Origin: Pedobacter punctiformis
GTDB taxonomy: Bacteria > Bacteroidota > Bacteroidia > Sphingobacteriales > Sphingobacteriaceae
DNA length: 64,000 bases
Assembly: GCF_027213715.1 (NCBI RefSeq)
Contig: NZ_JAPWGM010000001.1
Location: forward strand, 248,001-312,000
Direction: 5' to 3'
The notes beneath the pieces are model-generated. The model saw nothing but the letters and a program-made list of their open reading frames with translations, was not told where the DNA came from and searched no databases. Each line of letters starts with the position of its first letter. Positions within the stretch are counted from its first letter, which is position 1. Position numbers and translations under genes: made by a program. This document shows, in pieces, positions 37,455 through 45,803 of this stretch.

Positions 37455-37877
37455 ATGTCATTACAAGAGAAATACGCAGGATTAACAAATGCTGCAACAG
37501 CAGCAGGGATTGCTGATTTGGCCGTACGTGAACAGGACGGTATTTTATATGTTGATGGTACTGCTCCGGATGGTGCTACAAAAGATCATCTTTGGGAAGT
37601 TTACAACCAAATCGATCCTAACTTTGCTACCGGTGATTTAGTTTTAAATGTAAACGTGGCAATTGATGCTGCCGTTACACATGCAAAAGTAATTACAGAG
37701 AGCAGCAATTTAAACATCAGAAAAGGCCCGGGTACAGATCAGCCAATTGTTGGTAAAGCTGCACATGGCGAAGTGATTACACTTGTAAACAGAAGCAATG
37801 ACTTATGGTGGCTTGTGCGTACAAATGATGGAGAAGAAGGTTATTGCTATGCTAAATACTTAGAGCCTCAGGCATAA
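37455..37877 (+). CDS. BON-like plus bacterial SH3 domain protein without signal peptide
   Basis: 140 residues. Residues 1-75 are BON-like (LAVREQDGILYVDGTAPDGA, then GDLVLNVNVAI); residues about 82-140 form an SH3_3 domain (SSNLNIRKGPGTDQPIVGKA, WWLVRTNDGEEGYCYAKYLE). There is no signal peptide, which is unusual for SH3_3 proteins but is also the case for the cytoplasmic BON-LysM protein Kbp/YgaU of E. coli, a potassium-binding protein. Whether this one is cytoplasmic and binds an ion is speculation. Co-transcribed with the BON lipoprotein. Confidence 0.88.
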   Translation: MSLQEKYAGLTNAATAAGIADLAVREQDGILYVDGTAPDGATKDHLWEVYNQIDPNFATGDLVLNVNVAIDAAVTHAKVITESSNLNIRKGPGTDQPIVGKAAHGEVITLVNRSNDLWWLVRTNDGEEGYCYAKYLEPQA

Positions 37878-37894
37878 TATTTTTGAAATATTTT

Positions 37895-37928
37895 AAAAGC
37901 CATGACGATAATTGTCATGGCTTTTTTT
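37895..37928 (+). terminator. terminator of the BON operon
   Basis: Stem AAAAGCCATGACGAT / ATTGTCATGGCTTTT (one G.T pair when folded as RNA) followed by further T residues. Confidence 0.9.
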
Positions 37929-37962
37929 GTTGGATTAAATTGGATACATACAAGCTCTGGTT

Positions 37963-38018
37963 ATTTAAACCCGATTGTACGAATGCCGGTTTTTTCTATC
38001 GGCAGCAGGGAAAGCGGG
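37963..38018 (-). repeat. dispersed repeat, copy A (minus orientation)
   Basis: On the minus strand it starts CCCGCTTTCCCTGCTGCC and ends ATCGGGTTTAAAT, closely matching the element at 59012-59063 in the opposite orientation. Between the ends a stem is kept (GCCG / CGGC) although loop bases differ. It lies within a 317-bp non-coding region. Confidence 0.7.
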
Positions 38019-38147
38019 ACTACAGAAACCGATGAGCACTAGTAGAATTGCTTTCCAAAAAGAAAGAGATCGTTTGAGGTACTACTCCGATAGATTAGAG
38101 CCTGTGGGTATCTCAAGATAATAGGCTCCAGACTAAGAATCATAAAA

Positions 38148-38180
38148 AAAGCCCTGCTAACGAATTAGCAGGGCTTTGTT
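38148..38180 (-). terminator. terminator of the first FKBP gene
   Basis: Stem AAAGCCCTGCTAA / TTAGCAGGGCTTT with a 4-nt loop and a U-tract on the minus strand, 15 bp after the stop. Confidence 0.92.
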
Positions 38181-38194
38181 ATAGCTTAAGATTA

Positions 38195-39157
38195 TTACTT
38201 AGCAGAAGCTGTACTTTTGATAATCTGTTTCAATTCAATATCAAAAACCAATGGGGTAAATGGATTAATCGGACCGCCACCGTTTTCGCCGTAAGCCAAT
38301 TTTGATGGAAGGATAATTTTAACTTTCCCTCCTGCTCCAATTAACTGTACACCTTCAATAAATCCCTGAGGTAACTGACCTAAAGGCATTGCACGTGGTG
38401 CATATTGAGCACTTGGTGAATAAATACCGGCTTCTTTTGCTATTTTTTCATCTGAAGTATCAAAAACATTGATCTTTCCATTACCTTTTTTGTTGGTAAA
38501 CTGACCAGTATAGTTAATTACAATGGTATCAGTTAAAGAAGCACGCTCTGCATTACCAGGTGCTCCAATCACATATTGTAAACCCGAAGCAGTCGTTTTA
38601 GTGGTCAGGCTATTTTCAGAGATGTATTTTTTAATTTTACCATCTTCTGCACCTTTATTTTTAGCAATTAAAACTTTGTATTCGGACTCAAAGAAATCTC
38701 TTTTCTTTTTTTCGAAAGCTGAATCTGCTTCGTTAGCTACTTTATGTAAAACTTTCTCAATTTTAACTGTAAAAGTTGAAAAATTATCTTTTGAACCAGT
38801 CGGTTTCGGTTGCCCCGAATATTTAGCCATCGAGTCGAGGTTAAGTTTAAATACAGCACTATCGCCTTCTCCTAATAATTTTAATGCAGCAACCATGTCG
38901 CCTTTAAACATTGGTTTTCCAATCGGAAAAAATGCCGGACGTTCGTTATCGTAAGTATTTACCAGGGTAGAATCGCCATTGGTTTTAGTTTCAATAGACT
39001 GTACAGCATTTAACTTTACATAATCACCTTCCTGGATCTTTGGTTTACCTTCACTCTTATAAATTTTGTAGGTCATATCACCTTCACCCTTTTTGAAGTT
39101 ATTACAAGCAGCCAGGCCCAATGTTGCTGCAAATACAATTACAATTCCTTTTTTCAT
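38195..39157 (-). CDS. FKBP-type peptidyl-prolyl isomerase lipoprotein, tandem copy 1
   Basis: 320 residues from the ATG at 39157, which gives the lipoprotein signal MKKGIVIVFAATLGLAAC (Cys18). The C-terminal FKBP domain (about 192-312) contains SGLQYVI, DTIVINYTGQFT, VFDTSDE, GFIEGVQLIGAGGKVKIILP, LAYGENGGG and PLVFDIELKQI. The pocket tryptophan of FKBPs is replaced by Phe in PQGFIEG. Residues about 35-135 look like a second, degenerate FKBP fold (EGDYVKLNAV, NTYDNERPAFFPIGKPMFKG, GEGDSAVFKLNL, FTVKIEKVL). Such lipoproteins probably assist folding in the periplasm. A paralog lies upstream; a TATATTTG box is at 39190-39197. Confidence 0.92.
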   Translation of the reverse strand: MKKGIVIVFAATLGLAACNNFKKGEGDMTYKIYKSEGKPKIQEGDYVKLNAVQSIETKTNGDSTLVNTYDNERPAFFPIGKPMFKGDMVAALKLLGEGDSAVFKLNLDSMAKYSGQPKPTGSKDNFSTFTVKIEKVLHKVANEADSAFEKKKRDFFESEYKVLIAKNKGAEDGKIKKYISENSLTTKTTASGLQYVIGAPGNAERASLTDTIVINYTGQFTNKKGNGKINVFDTSDEKIAKEAGIYSPSAQYAPRAMPLGQLPQGFIEGVQLIGAGGKVKIILPSKLAYGENGGGPINPFTPLVFDIELKQIIKSTASAK

Positions 39158-39189
39158 ATATAGTTTATTTAATAGCAATGACAATGCCG

Positions 39190-39197
39190 CAAATATA
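39190..39197 (-). promoter_or_regulatory. -7 box of the first FKBP gene
   Basis: TATATTTG on the minus strand matches TAnnTTTG, 32 nt upstream of the start. No -33 element was identified. Confidence 0.4.
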
Positions 39198-39252
39198 GTT
39201 TATAATAATATGTATGTTATAAAATCAGTGTAAAATGTATTTTCGGCTTAAT

Positions 39253-39290
39253 AAAAAAGTCCTGCTCAAATTAATGGGCAGGACTTTTAA
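39253..39290 (-). terminator. terminator of the second FKBP gene
   Basis: Stem AAAAGTCCTGC / GCAGGACTTTT with a 12-nt loop and U-tract on the minus strand; with the box at 39190 it shows that the two FKBP genes are separate transcription units. Confidence 0.9.
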
Positions 39291-39306
39291 TCTTTGTTTA
39301 AGTATT

Positions 39307-40293
39307 TTATTTCTTAACAACAGGCGGAGCTACTGGCTGAGCAGGAGCAGTACCTTTTTTGATGTCTTTAATTTCGATTTCAAAAACAATCGGGCTGTAA
39401 GGCATAATACCAGCCTGCATTGCACCTTGTTCGCCATAACCTAAGTTAGAAGGAATAATTGCTGTGATTTTACCGCCTTTACCAATTAACTGAATTGCTT
39501 CTGTAAAACCTGGAATTGTACCTCCAACAGCCATTTTAGTAGGGCCATACGGTCTGCCAGCCTGGAATTTTCCTTCAGCTTTAGCAATTTTTTCATCGCT
39601 GGTATCAAATATAGTATAGGTACCTTTTTTATTTTTCTTGGTTAATTTACCAGTATAATTTACTTCAACTGTATCGCCAAGAGCAGCACGATCAGCACTT
39701 CCTGGTTTTTCAATAATGTATTGTAAACCCGAAGCTGCAGTTGTTGTTTTTAATTTATTATCGTCTACGTAGCTTTTAATTTTTCCTGCTTCAGCTTTTT
39801 TCTTAGCTTCCATTGTGGTTTTATAATCAGTCTGGAAAAACTCTGAAGCTCTTTTTCTGAATAAAGAATCTGCTTCGTTAGCATTCTTTTTAAATACTTT
39901 TTCAATTTTAACGGTAAAAGTGATGTATTTATCGTTTTTAAATTGTTCTGGTTTAGGCTGTTTGCTGTAAAAAGCCATCGTATCTAAATTCACCTTAAAT
40001 GTAGCGCTATCGCCTTCACCAAAAAGGGTTAAAACATCATTCATATCACCAGCGTACATTTTCTTTTGAGCTGGAAATACTTGTGGCATTTCATTATCGT
40101 AGGTGCTGGCTAAAACAGAATCTTTATCATTTTTTTGAACGAAGTTCATTTTAACGATATCACCTTCTTTAATTTTCTCTTTACCGTCAGAATGATAAAT
40201 CGTATACAATAAGCCTCCCGCACCTTTTTTCTCTTGGTTACAAGCAGCTAATCCTAGTGTTGCTGCTGCCAGAATAATAATTCCTCTTTTCAT
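39307..40293 (-). CDS. FKBP-type peptidyl-prolyl isomerase lipoprotein, tandem copy 2
   Basis: 328 residues, a clear paralog of the protein at 38195-39157 along its whole length. Lipoprotein signal MKRGIIILAAATLGLAAC (Cys18). Degenerate N-terminal FKBP-like part (about 35-135: EGDIVKMNFVQK, STYDNEMPQVFPAQKKMYAG, GEGDSATFKVNL, FTVKIEKVF). C-terminal FKBP domain (about 190-312) with SGLQYII, DTVEVNYTGKLT, IFDTSDEKIA, GFTEAIQLIGKGGKITAIIP and SPIVFEIEIKDI; again Phe stands where the pocket Trp is expected. The tail is Pro/Ala/Val/Lys-rich. Likely periplasmic chaperone or isomerase. Confidence 0.92.
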   Translation of the reverse strand: MKRGIIILAAATLGLAACNQEKKGAGGLLYTIYHSDGKEKIKEGDIVKMNFVQKNDKDSVLASTYDNEMPQVFPAQKKMYAGDMNDVLTLFGEGDSATFKVNLDTMAFYSKQPKPEQFKNDKYITFTVKIEKVFKKNANEADSLFRKRASEFFQTDYKTTMEAKKKAEAGKIKSYVDDNKLKTTTAASGLQYIIEKPGSADRAALGDTVEVNYTGKLTKKNKKGTYTIFDTSDEKIAKAEGKFQAGRPYGPTKMAVGGTIPGFTEAIQLIGKGGKITAIIPSNLGYGEQGAMQAGIMPYSPIVFEIEIKDIKKGTAPAQPVAPPVVKK

Positions 40294-40351
40294 TTATTTA
40301 ATTTAACTTTTAATGTTTTTTGGTTATTAATTTATTTTTTGTTTGAAATAT

Positions 40352-41362
40352 TTACGCAATTAGCTGGCTTTTATATTCAACCAGTATAGATTTAAATTCA
40401 TTAATTACTTCTCCTAAAGATTTTTCAGAAGCGCCTCCTGCTGCATTTCTGTGCCCGCCGCCATTAAAGTATTTCTTACAAATTTCATTTGCCGGGAAAT
40501 CTCCTGTTGATCTTAAAGATAGTTTAACTTTATCAGTACGCTCAATAATTAATGCCGCCAAACGGATTCCGTTAATGGATAATGCATAATTTACAACGCC
40601 TTCAGTATCTCCTGTTGTGCTGTTGTATTTTGCCAGTTCTTCTTTAGTTACAGATATAATTGCGGTGTTGTATTCTCTCAACACTTCTAATTTATTGGAT
40701 AAACAATAACCCAGAAAACGCAGTCTGTCCTCGCTTGCGTTATCGTAAACCAGTTGGTGTATTTTCCAGTGTTCGGCACCTAAATCAATCAGATTGGCGG
40801 CAATACGGTAAACATTAGAAGTAGCTAAAGGAAAACGGAACGAACCTGAATCGGTCATTATCCCGGTATAAAGACAGGTTGCAACATCTTTATTAATGCC
40901 TTTTTCATCTTCCAACTGATTAACAATAAAATCGTAAACCAGTTGTGCAGCGGCACAGGCATTTATATCCCAATGGCGGTAATCATCAAAATCTTCCGGT
41001 TCAAGATGGTGATCAATCATGATTTTTTTAGCGCCTGCGGCTCTAACCAACTCGCCTAATTCGTTGATACGACTTAAAGTGTTAAAATCTAAACAGAAAA
41101 TTAAAGCTGCTCCGTCTACTAATTCGGCTGCCCTTTCCTGTTCTTCGGTATAAATAATAACGTCTCCGTTATTTGGCATCCAGTGCAAAAAATTAGGATA
41201 ATCTGTAGGGGTAATTACTTTAACATGGTGCCCCTTTTGAATCAGATAGCCATATAAACCTAAAGATGAGCCCATCGCATCGCCATCAGGTTTATGATGT
41301 GTAGTAATCACAATTTTTTGTGGCGTAGCCAGTATTGATTTTAATTCGGGTAGTGTTAACAT
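40352..41362 (-). CDS. DHH/DHHA1 phosphoesterase (NrnA-like)
   Basis: 336 residues. DHH domain: HHKPDGDAMGSSLGL (metal-binding), LIFCLDFNTLSRI, MIDHHLEPEDF and TGIMTDSGSFRFP. DHHA1 domain: FNGGGHRNAAGG. The pattern matches the bifunctional oligoribonuclease / pAp phosphatase group that degrades nanoRNA to mononucleotides and recycles 3'-phosphoadenosine phosphate; a cyclic-di-AMP or pGpG phosphodiesterase is an alternative. A TAGCTTTG box at 41376-41383 on the minus strand is 13 nt upstream. Confidence 0.93.
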   Translation of the reverse strand: MLTLPELKSILATPQKIVITTHHKPDGDAMGSSLGLYGYLIQKGHHVKVITPTDYPNFLHWMPNNGDVIIYTEEQERAAELVDGAALIFCLDFNTLSRINELGELVRAAGAKKIMIDHHLEPEDFDDYRHWDINACAAAQLVYDFIVNQLEDEKGINKDVATCLYTGIMTDSGSFRFPLATSNVYRIAANLIDLGAEHWKIHQLVYDNASEDRLRFLGYCLSNKLEVLREYNTAIISVTKEELAKYNSTTGDTEGVVNYALSINGIRLAALIIERTDKVKLSLRSTGDFPANEICKKYFNGGGHRNAAGGASEKSLGEVINEFKSILVEYKSQLIA

Positions 41363-41474
41363 AATTTTTGCGTGGCAAAGCTAAGTAATTTTAACATTAA
41401 TCGGATGATATTTAAAGCTTTCCTGTATAACGTAGTTTTGGCGCTAATCTGTTCAATTAAAATGAATCACAATT

Positions 41475-41516
41475 AAAAAAAAGCAGGTCATCCTATAATT
41501 AGAATGACCTGCTTTT
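41475..41516 (-). terminator. terminator of the TonB receptor gene
   Basis: Stem AAAAGCAGGTCAT / ATGACCTGCTTTT with a 12-nt loop and a long U-tract on the minus strand. Confidence 0.92.
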
Positions 41517-41536
41517 AAATTTAGTTTTTTATTAGA

Positions 41537-44008
41537 TTAAAACTTATAAGTTAATGTAGCCAGCACCTGACGGGGAGGAATAGGATTTACACTATAGTTT
41601 TCGTGAACGAAGTAGTTTAACTCATTGGTAATGTTAGACATTTTAGCCAATACAGATAACTTAGACCATGAATAACCTGCTGAAAAATCAAAAGTGGTAA
41701 ATCCTTTCAAAGGAATTAACCGATTTACACCATTAGCTTCTTCAACTTTAGTCGGGTTCCATCCTCCATTACGGTCTCCTGTATAAAATGCAGATGCACC
41801 AAATTTTAAGCCTTTAAGTCCGCCATTTTGTAAAGTATAAAATAAGGTAGCGTTGGCTGTATTTTTAGTTGTGCCTACCAAACGAATGCCTGTTACTGCA
41901 CCAGAGGTTTGACCTGTTTTTATGCCTTTATCATTAAAAAGATCTGTTATACCTAATGTTTCTGTATAGCGCATAAAGTTATAGCTATAACCTGCAATAA
42001 AGTTCAATCCTCTTACCAATGTGGCTGTTATATCTAACTCTACCCCGTCGCTTGATGTTTTTCCGGTAAATTCTTTAACATTTGTATCAGAATTGGTGCT
42101 TCCATCTGCTCTCAATAAAGCCATTTGAGCTATATTACTGTTATTGATTCTATATACAGTAACGTTCGCAGATAACTTACCATCAAAAAAATCGTTTTTA
42201 ACCCCTGCTTCGTATTGATCTACAATAGAGGCTCCTAAAGCACTACCATAAATATCAACTCCTGAGTTAGAGATAAAATTATTAGCGTAACTTACGTAAA
42301 ACGAAGTTGTTTTTAATGGTTGATAAATTAATCCAAATTTTGGAGAGTAAGCCTTATCTATCTTATCTGCAGTGGTACCTTTAGTATCAACTCCGTTTAA
42401 TAAATTTGAAATATCTGTTGTTGGCGCTTTTTGGAAAGTCCATCTAATTCCAGCTAAAACTTTAAATTGGTTGGTAAGTTCAATTAAATCTTGCGCAAAA
42501 CCGCCCATTCTGTAAACATTTGTGGTCGTTAATTGCGATACAGAAGTTGCGGGCATTATTCCTGATCCAAAATAAGTTTCGGGTTTAAATAAATTTACAT
42601 CACCGTAGTTAAAGGCGGTTATTAAACTACCATTCGGATTTTTTCCATAATAAAACGTACTGCTTACCACATTTGATTGATCTGCATCAGCACCAACCAA
42701 TAAGGTATGCTTTATATTCCAGGTTTTAAAAATACCATTTAAGTTAATCTGCTGATTATAAGTAAATTCGTTCGTTCTGCTTCGGGTTAAATTGCGTTGT
42801 GAAATTCCATCTGTATTTGCCTGAATACGTTCTGCACCAAAGTAATCTCTATTGTAAGATTGTAAGGATGCGATTACATTTAATTTCCAATCCTCATTAA
42901 AATTATGATTTAAATTTAGCTGGCCAGTTGCTGTATTTGTTTTATTATATGCCCAGGGTGCATTTACAAATTTTTCTCTACCGTAATCTACAATTTTGCT
43001 GCCTACAGATCCAACTCCGAAATCTGGCGTAAAATCACTTTTTAAGTAATCTGCCTGCACCAATAATTCTGTTTTTTTGCTTAATTTAAATAGCATAGAT
43101 GGATTAACATAAATACGTTTAGAACTTACAAAATCCCTGAAGCTATTGGAATTTTCTGCTGTACCTATTATACGGAAAGCAGCTGTTTGGCTCATAGGTC
43201 CGTACCAGTCGAAACTTGGTTTATAATAATCATAGCTGCCGGCACGTAATGAAACCTCGCCACCATATTCAAATTTCGGTTTTTTGGTAACCATATTAAC
43301 CACTGCACCGCCAGTAACACCACCGTACAATAATGCCGAACTGCCTTTTAAAACTTCTACCGATTCTAAAGTACTTGCTTCTGGAGAACCTCCAATAGTT
43401 GTTCTGACACCATTTTTAAAAATATTATTACTGCCCAGACTATATCCTCTGGAGTAAAAATTTTCGCCTACCGAACCTCTATTGGCTCCTAATGCAACAC
43501 CATTAATGTTTTTCATTACATCACCCAAAGTATTCACTTGTTGATCTGCAATTACCTGACTTCCGATAATTTGTACTGACTGAGGTAAATCAATTGGTGC
43601 GATGGCTATCTTACCCAGGTTTACAGGTTTTTTATTTGGTGTTTTATAGCCATTAATGGCAACTTCATCTAATTGAGAGGCCGATTCGGCAACGGAAAAA
43701 TCTGCATTTGCTGGCTTTCCCCCTGTGATGGAAACTTTTTTCTCCTGAATGGCTACACCAACAGCAGAAATTTTGATCACGTAATTACCATCGGCTAAAT
43801 TTTTAAATGTATAGGTACCGTTTTCATCGGTTTCTACCGCTTTTCCTGTATTTTTTATACCTACACTGATATAAGGCGCTGGTTTTCCATCGCTTGTTCT
43901 TACTGTTCCGGAAATTATACCTGATTTAGTTTGCGCATTTGCATTGGCCGTAACCAATACGACGAAAAGGGCTAATAAACTTAAAAATGGAGTAAATATT
44001 TTCTTCAT
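41537..44008 (-). CDS. TonB-dependent receptor, siderophore type
   Basis: 823 residues from the ATG at 44008, giving the signal peptide MKKIFTPFLSLLALFVVLVT ending ANANAQ. A CarboxypepD_reg domain follows (about 28-105), then the plug with DLPQSVQIIGSQVIADQQV, GVALGANRGSVGENFYSRGY and VEVLKGSSALLYGGVTGGAV, and a 22-strand-type barrel ending LATLTYKF. The plug motifs are those of TonB-dependent siderophore receptors (FhuA/FpvA type), so ferric-siderophore uptake is likely. No iron-specific regulator or PepSY gene is adjacent. A well-spaced promoter is at 44039-44067. Confidence 0.93.
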   Translation of the reverse strand: MKKIFTPFLSLLALFVVLVTANANAQTKSGIISGTVRTSDGKPAPYISVGIKNTGKAVETDENGTYTFKNLADGNYVIKISAVGVAIQEKKVSITGGKPANADFSVAESASQLDEVAINGYKTPNKKPVNLGKIAIAPIDLPQSVQIIGSQVIADQQVNTLGDVMKNINGVALGANRGSVGENFYSRGYSLGSNNIFKNGVRTTIGGSPEASTLESVEVLKGSSALLYGGVTGGAVVNMVTKKPKFEYGGEVSLRAGSYDYYKPSFDWYGPMSQTAAFRIIGTAENSNSFRDFVSSKRIYVNPSMLFKLSKKTELLVQADYLKSDFTPDFGVGSVGSKIVDYGREKFVNAPWAYNKTNTATGQLNLNHNFNEDWKLNVIASLQSYNRDYFGAERIQANTDGISQRNLTRSRTNEFTYNQQINLNGIFKTWNIKHTLLVGADADQSNVVSSTFYYGKNPNGSLITAFNYGDVNLFKPETYFGSGIMPATSVSQLTTTNVYRMGGFAQDLIELTNQFKVLAGIRWTFQKAPTTDISNLLNGVDTKGTTADKIDKAYSPKFGLIYQPLKTTSFYVSYANNFISNSGVDIYGSALGASIVDQYEAGVKNDFFDGKLSANVTVYRINNSNIAQMALLRADGSTNSDTNVKEFTGKTSSDGVELDITATLVRGLNFIAGYSYNFMRYTETLGITDLFNDKGIKTGQTSGAVTGIRLVGTTKNTANATLFYTLQNGGLKGLKFGASAFYTGDRNGGWNPTKVEEANGVNRLIPLKGFTTFDFSAGYSWSKLSVLAKMSNITNELNYFVHENYSVNPIPPRQVLATLTYKF

Positions 44009-44038
44009 ATCTTTATTTAGATTGATTTTAAATTGCGG

Positions 44039-44067
44039 CAAAGATAATAGAAGACTTTAAAAAACAA
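44039..44067 (-). promoter_or_regulatory. promoter of the TonB receptor gene
   Basis: On the minus strand: TTG (44067-44065), 18 bp, then TATCTTTG (44046-44039), a good fit to the Bacteroidota TTTG / TAnnTTTG promoter, about 30 nt before the start codon. Confidence 0.55.
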
Positions 44068-44169
44068 CGATTTTATTTATAATTAATTTAAATAAGAATA
44101 ACGATCGGATTATGAAGCTATAAGTCGCTGATTGATAAGATATATTTGAACTTATGTTTTAAGGAAAAA

Positions 44170-44199
44170 TTTGTCTTTCGGTAATTAATTGTACTTTTG
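44170..44199 (+). promoter_or_regulatory. promoter of ndk
   Basis: TTTG (44170-44173), 18 bp, TACTTTTG (44192-44199), the full Bacteroidota consensus. The box ends 23 nt before the ndk ATG. Confidence 0.65.
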
Positions 44200-44222
44200 C
44201 AAAAAATTTGATATCAAACACA

Positions 44223-44642
44223 ATGAGCACAAACAGAACATTTACCATGATTAAGCCTGATGCAGTAGCAAATGGCCATATTGGAGCAATTTTAAACGAC
44301 ATTACCAATGCAGGTTTCAAAATCATTGCATTAAAATATACCAAACTTACTGAAGAAACTGCCGGCCAGTTTTACGCAGTACACGCTGCACGTCCTTTTT
44401 ACAAAGATTTAGTAAGCTTTATGTCTTCAGGACCTATCGTTGCCGCAATTTTAGAAAAAGACAACGCAATTGAAGATTTCAGAAAATTAATCGGTGCTAC
44501 TAACCCTGCTGAAGCAGCTGAAGGTACTATCCGTCAGAAATATGCTAAATCTATTGATGCAAATGCAGTTCACGGTTCTGACTCTGATGAAAACGCAGAA
44601 ATTGAAGGTAATTTCTTCTTCAAAGCTGACGAACGTTTCTAA
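44223..44642 (+). CDS. ndk: nucleoside diphosphate kinase
   Basis: 139 residues from the ATG at 44223; an in-frame ATG at 44208 is less family-like. Transfers the gamma phosphate of ATP to nucleoside diphosphates through a phospho-His. Contains [49 protein letters not shown] and the active-site [15 protein letters not shown]. Confidence 0.97.
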   Translation: MSTNRTFTMIKPDAVANGHIGAILNDITNAGFKIIALKYTKLTEETAGQFYAVHAARPFYKDLVSFMSSGPIVAAILEKDNAIEDFRKLIGATNPAEAAEGTIRQKYAKSIDANAVHGSDSDENAEIEGNFFFKADERF

Positions 44643-44666
44643 ATTTAGTTTAAAAACATTTTGCTT

Positions 44667-44691
44667 AAAACCCCGTATTCCGGGGTTTTAT
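44667..44691 (+). terminator. terminator of ndk
   Basis: Stem AAAACCCCG / CGGGGTTTT with loop TATTC, then T-rich sequence. Confidence 0.9.
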
Positions 44692-44763
44692 TGTTTTAAA
44701 AGAGTTTGTATCTTTCGCCCCAATTAAACGCCTGAGATTGCAGGTATACAGCAATATAAAAAT

Positions 44764-45501
44764 ATGAAAAAAGCTTTCTTAACTATATTAATTTCCGGTG
44801 CAGCAGTTGCATCTTTTGCACAAACAAAACAACCAGCGGGTAAAAAAACTGTTGTTAAAAAAACAGTTACCACAACTAAAACCACTACAGTAACGCCAAT
44901 GAAATCTTCTTTGGATTCTGTAAGTTATGCTTTCGGTACCTCTATTGGTACAGGATTAAAAACGACAGGTTTAACAACTTTAAACTATGATGTATTGCTT
45001 AAAGGATTAAAAGATGCATTTACCGGTGGTAAAGTTTTATTAGATCAGCAACAAGCACAGCAAGCTATAAATGCAGCTTTAGCCAATGCCAACAAGGGTA
45101 AATTTGTGGGAAATATCACAGAGGGAAAAAATTTCCTGGAGCAAAATAAAAAACGTGCAGGTGTTCAAACAACCGCAAGTGGTTTACAATACGAAGTATT
45201 AACACAAGGTAACGGCATTAAACCTAAAGCAACAGATTCTGTTTTAGTGCATTATAAAGGAACCTTGTTAAGTGGAAAACAATTCGATAATTCTTATGAC
45301 AGAGGCGAACCGATTACCTTTACTTTAAACCAGGTAATTAAAGGCTGGACCGAGGGTTTACAATTAATGTCTGCAGGTTCGAAATACAAATTATTTATTC
45401 CTTATAATCTGGCTTATGGCGAACATGGTTATGGCCAGGATATCCCACCGTACAGCACGTTAATTTTTGATGTTGAATTATTAAAAGTAAACGGCAAATA
45501 A
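44764..45501 (+). CDS. FKBP-type peptidyl-prolyl isomerase, FkpA/Mip-like
   Basis: 245 residues. Signal peptide MKKAFLTILISGAAVASFAQ, a Lys/Thr-rich linker (about 22-45), an FkpA-type N-terminal dimerisation region (about 48-135, SVSYAFGTSIGTGLKTTG) and a standard FKBP domain (about 138-245) with SGLQYEVLTQGNG, VLVHYKGTLLSGKQFDNSY, FTLNQVIKGWTEGLQLM, YKLFIPYNLAYGEHG and STLIFDVELLKV. All pocket residues including Trp are present, unlike the tandem pair at 38195-40293. Periplasmic folding helper. Confidence 0.95.
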   Translation: MKKAFLTILISGAAVASFAQTKQPAGKKTVVKKTVTTTKTTTVTPMKSSLDSVSYAFGTSIGTGLKTTGLTTLNYDVLLKGLKDAFTGGKVLLDQQQAQQAINAALANANKGKFVGNITEGKNFLEQNKKRAGVQTTASGLQYEVLTQGNGIKPKATDSVLVHYKGTLLSGKQFDNSYDRGEPITFTLNQVIKGWTEGLQLMSAGSKYKLFIPYNLAYGEHGYGQDIPPYSTLIFDVELLKVNGK

Positions 45502-45560
45502 TATTTCCAAAAACTTTTCATATTAATGTTGTGTTAGCATAAATACAAAATTAATATGAT

Positions 45561-45737
45561 ATGAAAAGAGCATTTCCATTAGTACTTATTGCATTTTTAT
45601 GCAGCACTTTAGGCAGTTGCCAACTGATAGAGGGAATATTTAAAGCGGGCGTTTGGTCAGGCGTTATTATAGTGGTGGTGGTACTGGCTTTAATAATCTG
45701 GATTTTGGCAAAAATATTTGGGGGTAGTAAAAGTTAA
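45561..45737 (+). CDS. small lipoprotein with one transmembrane helix
   Basis: 58 residues, below the usual size cut-off. The signal MKRAFPLVLIAFLCSTLGSC has the lipobox LGSC with Cys20; after QLIEGIFKAGVWSG comes a strongly hydrophobic helix (IIVVVVLALIIWILAKIF) and the tail GGSKS. From memory, similar short proteins with the pattern GIFKAGVW are found across Bacteroidota without known function. It starts 59 bp after the FKBP gene. Confidence 0.75.
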   Translation: MKRAFPLVLIAFLCSTLGSCQLIEGIFKAGVWSGVIIVVVVLALIIWILAKIFGGSKS

Positions 45738-45764
45738 AGAACTTTCCTCCCAAAACATAAAGCG

Positions 45765-45792
45765 GTGTAAGGTTTTTAAATAAACCTTACAC
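45765..45792. terminator. stem-loop between convergent genes
   Basis: Perfect stem GTGTAAGGTTT / AAACCTTACAC with a 6-nt loop, between the small lipoprotein gene and the DUF721 gene. No strong U-tract on either strand, so weak as a terminator. Confidence 0.5.
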
Positions 45793-45803
45793 CCTAAAAA
45801 AAT

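Larger units (their letters stand above)
37878..38194. other. non-coding region between the BON operon and the FKBP genes
   Basis: Holds the two convergent terminators (37895-37928 and 38148-38180) and the dispersed repeat at 37963-38018. The bases from 38019 to 38147 have no recognised feature; they might be flanking parts of the repeat. Confidence 0.6.
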
